In this document: positions 8,825 through 16,983 of the stretch, one piece after another
Numbering within the stretch: the first letter of the stretch is position 1
Layout: each line of letters starts with the position of its first letter
Assembly: GCF_002884975.1 (NCBI RefSeq)
Contig: NZ_PJKB01000001.1
Coordinates: forward strand, 1,264,596-1,328,595
DNA: 64,000 bases
Source of the DNA: Akkermansia muciniphila
GTDB taxonomy: Bacteria > Verrucomicrobiota > Verrucomicrobiia > Verrucomicrobiales > Akkermansiaceae
Reading direction: 5' to 3'
The notes under the pieces: model-generated
Database searches by the model: none
What the model saw: the letters and a program-made list of their open reading frames with translations, nothing else
Told to the model about the DNA's origin: nothing
Translations under genes and position numbers: made by a program

Positions 8825-9808
8825 ATGAGTCTTTATTCTTCATCCTGGAGCCCCCTACCCTCTCTTCCGGATCCGGAAGGTTTCGCCGGCATGTATGCAG
8901 GAACCCACGGAGAAACAATGATTTGTGCCGGAGGCACCAATTTCCCGGATAAACCCATGCTTGAAGGCGGCGCCAAAACGTGGACGGACCGCGTTTTTAC
9001 GCTGGCGCCGGAGGCCGCCGCATGGACGGAGGCCGGAACGCTCCCCTCTCCCTACGCGTACGGCTCCTCCGCCAGCATTGAAGAAGGGCTGCTGTGCATC
9101 GGCGGCTGTGACAAGGAAGGCCACCGGAAAGACGTTTACCTGCTGAGCGCGGCAGAAGGCGCCGTGACCGTGACTCCCTTCCCTCCCCTTCCCATAGCCC
9201 TGGCTTACACGGCCGCCGCCGTTCTGGACGGAAAGGTTTACCTGACGGGGGGCTGTGAACGCCCGGGGGAACAGGACTGCACCAACCGGATGTTCATGCT
9301 GGATGCGCGCCAGCCGGACCGGGGCTGGCAGGAGCTGGCACCCCTGCCGGGCCGCGGACGCTTCCTGCACCAGATGGCCGCAGCGGACGGAGTTCTTTAT
9401 GTACTGGGCGGCATCGGCCTGAAGGAGCAGGACGGCAGGCAGGTCAGGGAACTGCTGACGGAGGCCTGGCGCTTCACCCCGGAACACGGCTGGTCCCGCC
9501 TGCCGGAGATGCCTTACGCCATTGCCGCCGCCCCCACCCCGGCCCCGGTTTCCCGGACCGGAGTTATTTACCTGCTGGGCGGGGATGACGGCTCCGGGAA
9601 AAAGTACACCCCGCAGACCAATCCCGGGTTCAACAACCAGTCCCTGTGCCTGGATACGGCGTCCATGACCTGGCACGACGGCGGCTCCATCGCGGCGCCC
9701 AGGGCGGTCCTTCCGTGCTGTGCGTGGCAGGGCGGTTTTGCCGCAATAAACGGGGAACTCAAACCCGGCAGGCGTTCCCATGAAGTGTGGGGAATCACCC
9801 TTTCCTGA
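8825..9808 (+). CDS. Kelch-repeat mutarotase, NanM-like, cytoplasmic
   Basis: 327 residues built from about six kelch blades, each with a hydrophobic strand ending in GG (MICAGG, LLCIGG, VYLTGG, LYVLGG, IYLLGG). The opening WSPLPSLPDPEGFAGMYAG and the spacing match cyclically permuted mutarotases of the N-acetylneuraminate epimerase (YjhT/NanM) group, which convert alpha- to beta-sialic acid. It has no signal peptide, unlike E. coli NanM. It lies 36 bp upstream of the kelch-MFS fusion gene on the same strand, so the two probably form a sialic-acid-use pair. The substrate is inferred from family and context. Confidence 0.75.
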   Translation: MSLYSSSWSPLPSLPDPEGFAGMYAGTHGETMICAGGTNFPDKPMLEGGAKTWTDRVFTLAPEAAAWTEAGTLPSPYAYGSSASIEEGLLCIGGCDKEGHRKDVYLLSAAEGAVTVTPFPPLPIALAYTAAAVLDGKVYLTGGCERPGEQDCTNRMFMLDARQPDRGWQELAPLPGRGRFLHQMAAADGVLYVLGGIGLKEQDGRQVRELLTEAWRFTPEHGWSRLPEMPYAIAAAPTPAPVSRTGVIYLLGGDDGSGKKYTPQTNPGFNNQSLCLDTASMTWHDGGSIAAPRAVLPCCAWQGGFAAINGELKPGRRSHEVWGITLS

Positions 9809-9844
9809 TTTTTCTTTCTGATCCCAAGCAATATTTTCCAGCCT

Positions 9845-12397
9845 ATGCACCTTTCACGTTACCTTGCCCGCTTCTCCAGCGCATGGGGCTCCGCTCTCGC
9901 CGCCCTGGTGCTGATTGCGTCCCCCGCCGCCAATGCCTCTTTTTCCGTGGAGGTTCAGCCCGCCGGCACCATACCGGACCTGCCGGACCCGGTCGGCCGC
10001 GCCGGAATGGTGGCCGGAACCGTTACGGAACATGACGGCACCCAGTCCATCATTGCCGCGGGCGGGGCCAACTTTCCCCAGGCCGCGCCGGGAGCCGCCA
10101 CTCCGGAGGAACGCGGCCCCAAGGTGTACCACCAGGATATTTTCAAGCTCCGCAACGGCCAATGGAGCAAGGCCGGAACACTTCCCGTTCCCCTGGGTTA
10201 TGCCGCCTTCGGCAGCGTAGGCAAGGGGCTGGCGGTAGCCGGCGGCCATAACGCGGAAGGCATCCTGGCGGACGCCCTGCTGATCAAGGCTGACGGTTCC
10301 GTGGAGAAACTGCCCCCCCTCCCCGTTCCCATTACTGAAGCCGCCTGCGCCTTCCACGGGAACAAGCTGTTCGTCATCGGCGGACGGAACGCGGAACAGC
10401 CGGAAGCCGCCCTCAATACCGTTTACATGCTGGATACCACGCCGGATACGGCCAGGATGAAGTGGCAGCAGCTGCCGCCCTTCCATGGTCCGGGCCGCAT
10501 TCTTTCCACCGCCGCCATTTGTGACGGCACGCTCTTCATCGTGGGCGGCTGCACCCTTTCCAAAGACCCCTCCGGAGAAACCGCCAGAACGTACCTTTCC
10601 GACCTGATTGATTATAACATGACGTCCAACAATCCCTCCGAGTGGGGCGCCATGAGCAAGCAGCCCCTCGCCGGACCGGGAACGCCCGTGGCCGCCGCCG
10701 CAGGCCCGGCCCCGGTACGTGAAAACGCCATCCTCCTGATTGGCGGGGACAAGCGCGGCAACACGCCGGACGCGTCCAGGCCCGTGGTCCAGTCCAGGGA
10801 CATCCTGGCTTATGACGTCATCAAGAACACCTGGACGCATGAAGGGGAATGGCCCGTAGGCATCGCCACGGCGCCCGCAGTCGTCAAGGGTACCGGAATC
10901 ATGACCATCAGCGGGGAAACCGCTCCGGGGGTGCGGACCGCCGTGAACGCCTCCGCCACCGCGGGCTACCATTTTGAAATGAGCATGGTTGATTACGCCG
11001 TCCTTATCCTGACCATCATCGTGATGGCCATCATCATCGTTTCCGCCATGCGCCACGGCGTTAAAAACGTCTCCGCCGTTACGGACCCCAATACCAGGCC
11101 CGGCCTGTGGGCCTGGGTGGCCGTGATCGTCCTGTGGTTCGTGGTGATGCTGAACTACTTTGACCGCCAGCTTCTTTCCGCCCTGCATGAACCCATCGTC
11201 CGGGACATTCCGCAGACGGAGGCCCAGTTCGGCATGGTTACCTCCGTCTTCCTGCTGATTTACGCCCTGCTCAGCCCCGTGGGGGGCTTTCTGGCGGACC
11301 GTTACAGCCGCCGCCTGATGATCCTGTGCTCCCTCGTCGTCTGGTCCGTGGTCACGTGGTGGACCGGCCATGCGGAGGATTACACGTCCCTGCTCATTGC
11401 GCGCGGCGCCATGGGCATCAGTGAGGCCTTTTACATTCCCGCCGCCCTGGCCCTGATTACGGATTACCACCGGGGCAGCACGCGCTCCATCGCCACGGGC
11501 CTGCACATGAGCGGCATTTACGTAGGCATGGCCGTAGCCGGCTTCGGCGCCACCATGGCTTCATGGACGGGCTGGCGCATGACCTTCGCCCTGTTCGGCC
11601 TGATCGGCGTGGCGTACGCCATCGTCCTCATCCTGTTCCTGAAAGACCCCGGCAAGGCTCCGGCGGATACGGCCCTGGCGCGGAAGCCCTCCAAACCGGA
11701 GGAAAAGACTGTGCTGATCAATGTGGACAATGACGAGCAGGTTATCAAGGAACCCGCCTCCAATCTTTCCACCGGAGCCGTCCTCTCCAGCCTGCTGAGC
11801 GGACGCCCCATGTGGATGCTCCTGGCCGTGGTGGCCTTTGCAGGCGCCGGGAACTGGTTCCTGCTCACCTGGTACCCCACCCTGCTGCAGGATAAATACC
11901 AGCTTTCCTCCGCGGAGGCCGGCCCCGCCGCCACCCTGTGGAGCTCCGTAGCCAAGTACGTGGCCGTGCTGGGCGGCGCCATCCTGGCGGACATGTGGTA
12001 CAAGCGCAATAAGCGCGCCCGCGCCCTGGTGCCGGGCATCACCTTCACCATCTCCGGCCCACTGGTGGTGCTGGCGCTGCTGCCCGGCATCTTCGGCTGG
12101 GACATTGCGGTACCCCTCGTGCTCATGCTGGGGCTGGTCGCTACGCAGGGGCTGGCGCAAGGATCGCTGGACGCCACCCTCATGCCTGTGCTACGCTCCC
12201 ATATTGACGAGCGTTATTCCGCAACCGGCTACGGCCTCCTCAACCTCACGTCCGCGGGCGTGGGCGCCCTTATCTCCTTCTTCGGGGGATGGTTCAAGGA
12301 CCAGGGCGTTCCGCTGACCACCACGCTGGCGGCGTCAGGGTGCCTGATGCTGTTCTGCGGCCTGCTGCTCCTGACGCTTCCGCGTCCCCGACACTGA
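9845..12397 (+). CDS. Kelch mutarotase fused to an MFS transporter
   Basis: 850 residues in one uninterrupted frame. Residues 1-31 are a signal sequence (ALVLIASPAANA). Residues about 32-375 form a second kelch propeller (AAGGANFP, AVAGGH, FVIGGR, FIVGGC, LLIGGD), related to the preceding gene product. A single hydrophobic helix at about 381-400 follows. Residues about 418-850 form a 12-helix MFS domain with NYFDRQLLSALHEP in helix 1 and the loop motif GGFLADRYSRR, like the anion:cation symporter branch. The extra helix would return the chain to the cytoplasm, so the propeller would sit in the periplasm and the transporter would keep normal topology. A coupled sialate mutarotase-importer is inferred. 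Confidence 0.85.
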   Translation: MHLSRYLARFSSAWGSALAALVLIASPAANASFSVEVQPAGTIPDLPDPVGRAGMVAGTVTEHDGTQSIIAAGGANFPQAAPGAATPEERGPKVYHQDIFKLRNGQWSKAGTLPVPLGYAAFGSVGKGLAVAGGHNAEGILADALLIKADGSVEKLPPLPVPITEAACAFHGNKLFVIGGRNAEQPEAALNTVYMLDTTPDTARMKWQQLPPFHGPGRILSTAAICDGTLFIVGGCTLSKDPSGETARTYLSDLIDYNMTSNNPSEWGAMSKQPLAGPGTPVAAAAGPAPVRENAILLIGGDKRGNTPDASRPVVQSRDILAYDVIKNTWTHEGEWPVGIATAPAVVKGTGIMTISGETAPGVRTAVNASATAGYHFEMSMVDYAVLILTIIVMAIIIVSAMRHGVKNVSAVTDPNTRPGLWAWVAVIVLWFVVMLNYFDRQLLSALHEPIVRDIPQTEAQFGMVTSVFLLIYALLSPVGGFLADRYSRRLMILCSLVVWSVVTWWTGHAEDYTSLLIARGAMGISEAFYIPAALALITDYHRGSTRSIATGLHMSGIYVGMAVAGFGATMASWTGWRMTFALFGLIGVAYAIVLILFLKDPGKAPADTALARKPSKPEEKTVLINVDNDEQVIKEPASNLSTGAVLSSLLSGRPMWMLLAVVAFAGAGNWFLLTWYPTLLQDKYQLSSAEAGPAATLWSSVAKYVAVLGGAILADMWYKRNKRARALVPGITFTISGPLVVLALLPGIFGWDIAVPLVLMLGLVATQGLAQGSLDATLMPVLRSHIDERYSATGYGLLNLTSAGVGALISFFGGWFKDQGVPLTTTLAASGCLMLFCGLLLLTLPRPRH

Positions 12398-12431
12398 CCG
12401 CTGCAACTCTCCCAACACCCCACCCCGCCTG

Positions 12432-13613
12432 ATGAAGAATACCGCATGCCTCTGCCTGGTGGCGGGAGCCCTGTGCTCCCTCTCCCTCCTTCCCACGGCC
12501 CAGGGCCGCACCTGGACCAGCGTCCAGGGAAAAAGCCTGGAAGCCGAGTTCGTCAAGCTGGACGGCCAGAAGGCCGTGCTGAAACGTTCCGGCGGCCAGA
12601 CCGTCTCCATCCCCCTGGCCCAGCTTTCCCAGGGAGACCGGGATTTCATTGCGGAACAGGGAAAGGGGAATTCCTCCGCCAATCCCGCGGACAATTACCA
12701 CCTGCCATGGCCCCGGACCGTCAAATGCCCGGACAATTTCAAGGTGGAAACCATCAAGGAGGAAAAAGGGGAGTATATTTATGAAACGCCCCACTTCCGC
12801 TTTATTTGTGACGCCAGGCTGGGAGCGGGCATGATCAAGCGGCTGGGGCTTTTGTTTGAAGCTACCCACCTGGCGAACAAGTCCCTGCCCATCGGCAACA
12901 TTCCCCCGCATGACGATTCCGCCAAATTCCCCGCCTACCTGTACGAGAAATTCAGCACCTATCTGGAAAACGGGGGACGTGAAGGCACGGCAGGCATTTT
13001 CCTGGGGACGACGCGCCCCGGAGACCGCGGCAAAATCCTGGTTCCGTTCGATTCCCTGGGCGTCAAGACCATGGGAAGCACGTACATCATTGACCGTGAC
13101 AAGGATTCCTCCACCCTCATCCATGAACTGACGCACCAGCTCATGTCCCCGGAGGCCAAGCAGGCAAGCTGGTTCTGTGAAGGCTCCGCGGAATACATGG
13201 GAATGACCCCGTATTCCGGAGGCCGTTTCAACTTTGGCGCCAACCGGTCCCACATCGTTGCCCGCGTGACGGAATACGGCAAGAAGAACACCGGGGGCCG
13301 CGCCCTGGGGGATGACTTTGAGGCTCCCGGCCTGGAGTCCTACATGAATATGCCTTACGACCAGTTCACGGGGGCGAACGCCAACCTGAATTACGGGCTG
13401 GCCGCCCTGATGGCGTATTATTTTTACCACATGGACGGCAAGGGGGACGGCCAGCGCATCAAGGATTACATGAAGGCCATCCAGTCCGGCGCCAGGGAGA
13501 AGGAAGCTCAGAAACTCCTCCTTGACGGCCGCAGCTATGAGGAGCTGGCCAAGGAGATTGAACAGAAATGGCGCAAGGCGGGCATTAAAATCCGCTTCCG
13601 CGCTTCTTCCTGA
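12432..13613 (+). CDS. Secreted putative gluzincin metallopeptidase with SHD1-like domain
   Basis: 393 residues. A signal peptide (about 1-25, ending AQGR) precedes an SHD1-like domain (RTWTSVQGKSLEAEFVKLD, about 26-75, ending in LSQGDRDFI). The C-terminal part carries LIHELTHQLM near residue 231, an HExxH zinc motif, and downstream WFCEGSAEYMGM, which supplies the third ligand glutamate of gluzincins. It is therefore a likely exported zinc peptidase. The gene starts 35 bp after the kelch-MFS gene and may share its transcript. The substrate is unknown. A role in host glycoprotein breakdown is only a contextual guess. Confidence 0.75.
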   Translation: MKNTACLCLVAGALCSLSLLPTAQGRTWTSVQGKSLEAEFVKLDGQKAVLKRSGGQTVSIPLAQLSQGDRDFIAEQGKGNSSANPADNYHLPWPRTVKCPDNFKVETIKEEKGEYIYETPHFRFICDARLGAGMIKRLGLLFEATHLANKSLPIGNIPPHDDSAKFPAYLYEKFSTYLENGGREGTAGIFLGTTRPGDRGKILVPFDSLGVKTMGSTYIIDRDKDSSTLIHELTHQLMSPEAKQASWFCEGSAEYMGMTPYSGGRFNFGANRSHIVARVTEYGKKNTGGRALGDDFEAPGLESYMNMPYDQFTGANANLNYGLAALMAYYFYHMDGKGDGQRIKDYMKAIQSGAREKEAQKLLLDGRSYEELAKEIEQKWRKAGIKIRFRASS

Positions 13614-13671
13614 ACCGCGCTCCGTGTGCCCCGGAGGGAATGCTGCGGACAGTCTGTGCCCTGAAAAACCG

Positions 13672-13699
13672 TTGACATGGCAGGGAAAGGCGGCACACT
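13672..13699 (+). promoter_or_regulatory. Candidate mfd promoter
   Basis: TTGACA at 13672-13677 and CACACT at 13694-13699 with a 16-bp spacer. An upstream in-frame ATG at 13677 falls inside the -35 box, which argues for the internal start at 13728. Confidence 0.55.
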
Positions 13700-13727
13700 C
13701 CCTGACAGCAGGGGTTATCAGACACGC

Positions 13728-16700
13728 ATGGCAGAAGACGTTTCCATATCCGCCCTGATGGACAGGGTGGCCCGGACCGCACCCTTCCACCGGGAGCTGG
13801 CCAAACTGGGCACGGAGGAACAGGCGGTTTTCGACCACACTTCCCTGCCGGGCGTCCCGTTTGTGGCTGCCCTGTGCATCCGCGCCATTCCGGACGCCGC
13901 CCGCGCCTGGGTGGTCGCGCCCCACCTGCGGGCGCAGGAATCCATTGCCGCGCAGCTGGAAACATGGGGAGTAAGAAACATCCTGTTCGTCCCGGAAAAA
14001 GAAGTGGCGCTTGGGGAGGAAGTAGGCGATCCGGAACTCGCCGCAGAACGACTGAATGTCCTTCACCGCATTGCTTCCGGGCACCCGGGCAGGCAGACCA
14101 TCGTGGTGGCGGAAGGCAGCCTGAATGACGAGGTACCCTCCGTCAACGGCATGCAGAACCAGGGGATGACCCTGAAAACGGGAGAAACCCACGCTCCGGA
14201 CGAGTTGATCAAGCTGTTTGCGGAGGCAGGCTTTGAAGGGGTTCCGCAGGTCATTTCCCGCGGGCAGTGGTCGCGCCGCGGCGGCATTCTGGACATTTTT
14301 CCGCTCCAGTCCTCCCACCCCGTGCGCCTGGAGTTTTTTGATGACGAGATTGAATCCATCCGGGAATTTGACGTAGATTCCCAGATTTCCTTCCGGAAGG
14401 TGGAGCACGTCAACCTGGTGCTGGCGGAGGCGGCGGGCGTGGAGACCCTCCGGGACTGGATCAAACCGGGAGACATGGTGATCACCGCCCCCTTCTGCAA
14501 GGAACGTGGAAACGCATGCATCCTCACCGCCCCGCCGGAGAATGCGGAAGGAGAGGAGGACTTTTCCCTGGCCATCCATGAGAATCCCCTGGGAAGCTTT
14601 GACGCCGGGGACTTCGTGATGCAGGAGATGCGCCGGGAGCTGGCGGAACGCCAGATCCGCGAATGGCTGGACCGTAAATGGAACGTCAGCATGTTTTTTC
14701 CCAATGAAGGGGAGGAGGAGCGCTTCCGGGACATCTGCGCCGGAACGCCCGCCCTGCTTTCCATTACCGCCCTGCGCGGGGACCTGCCCGCGGGCTTCAG
14801 CATTCCGGGCGCAAAAACGGCTGTGCTTTCTTCCTCGGAACTGTTCGGGAGGTACCAGTCCGCCACCGCGCGCCGCCGCGCCAGCCGGGAAGACAAGGCG
14901 CGCAAGGCCCGTGCGCAGGCCTCCCTGAAGGACATCAACCCCGGGGACCTGGTGGTTCACACCAGCTACGGCATCGGCAAGTTCATCAATATTTCCACTT
15001 CCCCGGATTCCGGAGACGAGGAAATGAACATCCTTTACCGGGACAACACCATCCTGCACGTCCCCCTCAGCCAGGCACACCTGGTTTCACGGTACATCGG
15101 CCTGGGGAGCAAGACGCCGGAACTCAACAAGCTGGGGGACGCCAAATGGCAGCGCGCCAAGAAGTCCGCGGAACGCTCCGTGGCGGATTACGCCGCCCAG
15201 CTCCTGAACGTACAGGCGGAGCGCCAGACCGGAAAGGGCTACAGCCACCCGCCGGACAGCAAATGGATGTGGGAGTTTGAAAGCTCCTTCCCCTTCCGGG
15301 AGACGCAGGACCAGCTCCGCGCCATCGCCCAGACGAAGGCGGACATGGAAGGCCCCCGCCCCATGGACCGCCTGATCTGCGGGGACGTGGGCTTCGGCAA
15401 GACGGAGGTGGCCATCCGCGCCGCCTTCAAGTGCGTGACGGGCGGACGGCAGGTAGCCGTGCTGGTGCCCACCACCGTGCTGGCGGAACAGCATTTCCGG
15501 ACATTCAAGTCACGCATGAGCGAATATCCCGTGCGGATTGAAATGCTCAGCCGCTTCAGCAGCGCGGCGAACGTCCGCTCCACGCTGGAAGGGCTGAGGA
15601 CGGGTGCCGTGGACATCGTCATCGGCACGCACCGCCTCATCTCGGACGACGTTTCCATCAAGAACCTGGGCCTGGTGGTGATTGACGAGGAGCAGCGCTT
15701 CGGCGTCCGGCACAAGGAAAAGTTCAAGGAACGCTTCAAGGGCATCGACGTGCTCACGCTGTCCGCCACGCCCATTCCACGCACGCTGTATATTGCCCTA
15801 ATGGGCGCGCGGGACATGAGCTCCATTGAGACGCCGCCCGTCAACCGGCAGCCCGTGCAGACGAGCGTATGCCCCTATGACGAACGCATCATGAAGAAGG
15901 CCATGGAGCGTGAACTGGAACGCGGAGGCCAGATTTTCCTGCTGCACAACCGGGTCAAGACCATCGAATTGTTCCGGGACCGCATCCAGGCCCTGGTTCC
16001 CAAGGCCCGCATCGTCATCGGCCACGGGCAGATGCCCAAGGACGAGCTGGAAAAGGTCATGCGCACCTTCGTGAACGGGGAGGCGGATATCCTGCTGGCG
16101 ACCACCATCATTGAATCCGGCATCGACATCCCGAACGCCAACACCATCATCATTGACCGTGCGGACCGCTTCGGCCTGGCGGACCTGTACCAGCTCCGGG
16201 GCCGCGTGGGCCGCGCCGGGCACCGCGCCTACGCGTACCTCATGCTTCCCCGGTCCGCCGCCACCACGGGAGACGCCCGCAAGCGCGTCTCCGCCATTAA
16301 GCAGTACACGGAACTGGGTTCCGGCTTCAAGATAGCCATGCGGGACCTGGAAATCCGCGGCGCGGGCAACCTGCTGGGCACCCAGCAGAGCGGCCACATT
16401 GCCGCCATCGGCTTTGACCTGTACTGCCAGCTTCTCCAGCAGTCCATCTCCCACATGCAGGGCAAGCACACGGCACCGCGGCCGGACGCGGCGCTGAGAA
16501 CAGATTTCATCGTGAACAGCGAGACGCAGTTCGCCGCCAAATCCCGCAAGGATTATCTGGGCGCCTTCCTGCCCCGTGACTACATCAGCGATGCCGCCCT
16601 GCGCATCGCCGCGTACAAGGACCTGGCGGCAGTCCGCACCCTGAAGGAGGCGGACGCCCTGCTCCGCGCGTGGGAAGACCGCTTCGGCCCCGCACCGGAA

Positions 16701-16904
16701 ACGGTGCATTACCTGCTGGATTCCCATAAAATCAAGATACTGGCTTCCATGGCCAACATCTCCATGGTGGAGATCAGCGGGCAGCGCCTGATGCTCACCA
16801 GGAACGGGGATTTTATTCTGCTGTCCAACAAATTCCCGCGGCTGGCCGGCACCGCCCCCGCAGACAAGCTCCGGGAGGCGCTGGAAATGCTGAAGAACAT
16901 TTGA
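13728..16904 (+). CDS. mfd: Transcription-repair coupling factor
   Basis: About 1058 residues from the preferred ATG at 13728. The frame also allows 13677, but that lies within the promoter. The UvrB-like N-terminal part has RGQWSRRGGILDIFPL. The RNA polymerase-interacting module is seen as GDLVVHTSYGIGKF. The translocase has Walker A CGDVGFGKTEVAIRAAF, the box VIDEEQRFG, and LSATPIPRTLY. Helicase motif VI is LRGRVGRAGHRAYAYLM, and the TRCF C-terminal domain ends the protein. It removes stalled RNA polymerase and recruits UvrA for transcription-coupled repair. Length and domain order are normal. Confidence 0.95.
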   Translation: MAEDVSISALMDRVARTAPFHRELAKLGTEEQAVFDHTSLPGVPFVAALCIRAIPDAARAWVVAPHLRAQESIAAQLETWGVRNILFVPEKEVALGEEVGDPELAAERLNVLHRIASGHPGRQTIVVAEGSLNDEVPSVNGMQNQGMTLKTGETHAPDELIKLFAEAGFEGVPQVISRGQWSRRGGILDIFPLQSSHPVRLEFFDDEIESIREFDVDSQISFRKVEHVNLVLAEAAGVETLRDWIKPGDMVITAPFCKERGNACILTAPPENAEGEEDFSLAIHENPLGSFDAGDFVMQEMRRELAERQIREWLDRKWNVSMFFPNEGEEERFRDICAGTPALLSITALRGDLPAGFSIPGAKTAVLSSSELFGRYQSATARRRASREDKARKARAQASLKDINPGDLVVHTSYGIGKFINISTSPDSGDEEMNILYRDNTILHVPLSQAHLVSRYIGLGSKTPELNKLGDAKWQRAKKSAERSVADYAAQLLNVQAERQTGKGYSHPPDSKWMWEFESSFPFRETQDQLRAIAQTKADMEGPRPMDRLICGDVGFGKTEVAIRAAFKCVTGGRQVAVLVPTTVLAEQHFRTFKSRMSEYPVRIEMLSRFSSAANVRSTLEGLRTGAVDIVIGTHRLISDDVSIKNLGLVVIDEEQRFGVRHKEKFKERFKGIDVLTLSATPIPRTLYIALMGARDMSSIETPPVNRQPVQTSVCPYDERIMKKAMERELERGGQIFLLHNRVKTIELFRDRIQALVPKARIVIGHGQMPKDELEKVMRTFVNGEADILLATTIIESGIDIPNANTIIIDRADRFGLADLYQLRGRVGRAGHRAYAYLMLPRSAATTGDARKRVSAIKQYTELGSGFKIAMRDLEIRGAGNLLGTQQSGHIAAIGFDLYCQLLQQSISHMQGKHTAPRPDAALRTDFIVNSETQFAAKSRKDYLGAFLPRDYISDAALRIAAYKDLAAVRTLKEADALLRAWEDRFGPAPETVHYLLDSHKIKILASMANISMVEISGQRLMLTRNGDFILLSNKFPRLAGTAPADKLREALEMLKNI

Positions 16905-16983
16905 CACGGGGCCGCTTTTTCCTCCGGACGCTTTCCTTGTAATGAAACGGCGCGCCGGGACGTATTCCATGAAAGGAGACGTT

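Noticed and set aside
9854-11506. 550-codon minus-strand frame
   Set aside because: Antisense shadow of the kelch-MFS gene, rich in Gly, His and Arg with no domain.
12294-15080. 928-codon open frame on the minus strand
   Set aside because: It lies antisense to the gluzincin and mfd genes, which have clear motifs. Long antisense frames are expected in GC-rich coding DNA, and the translation has no family signature.
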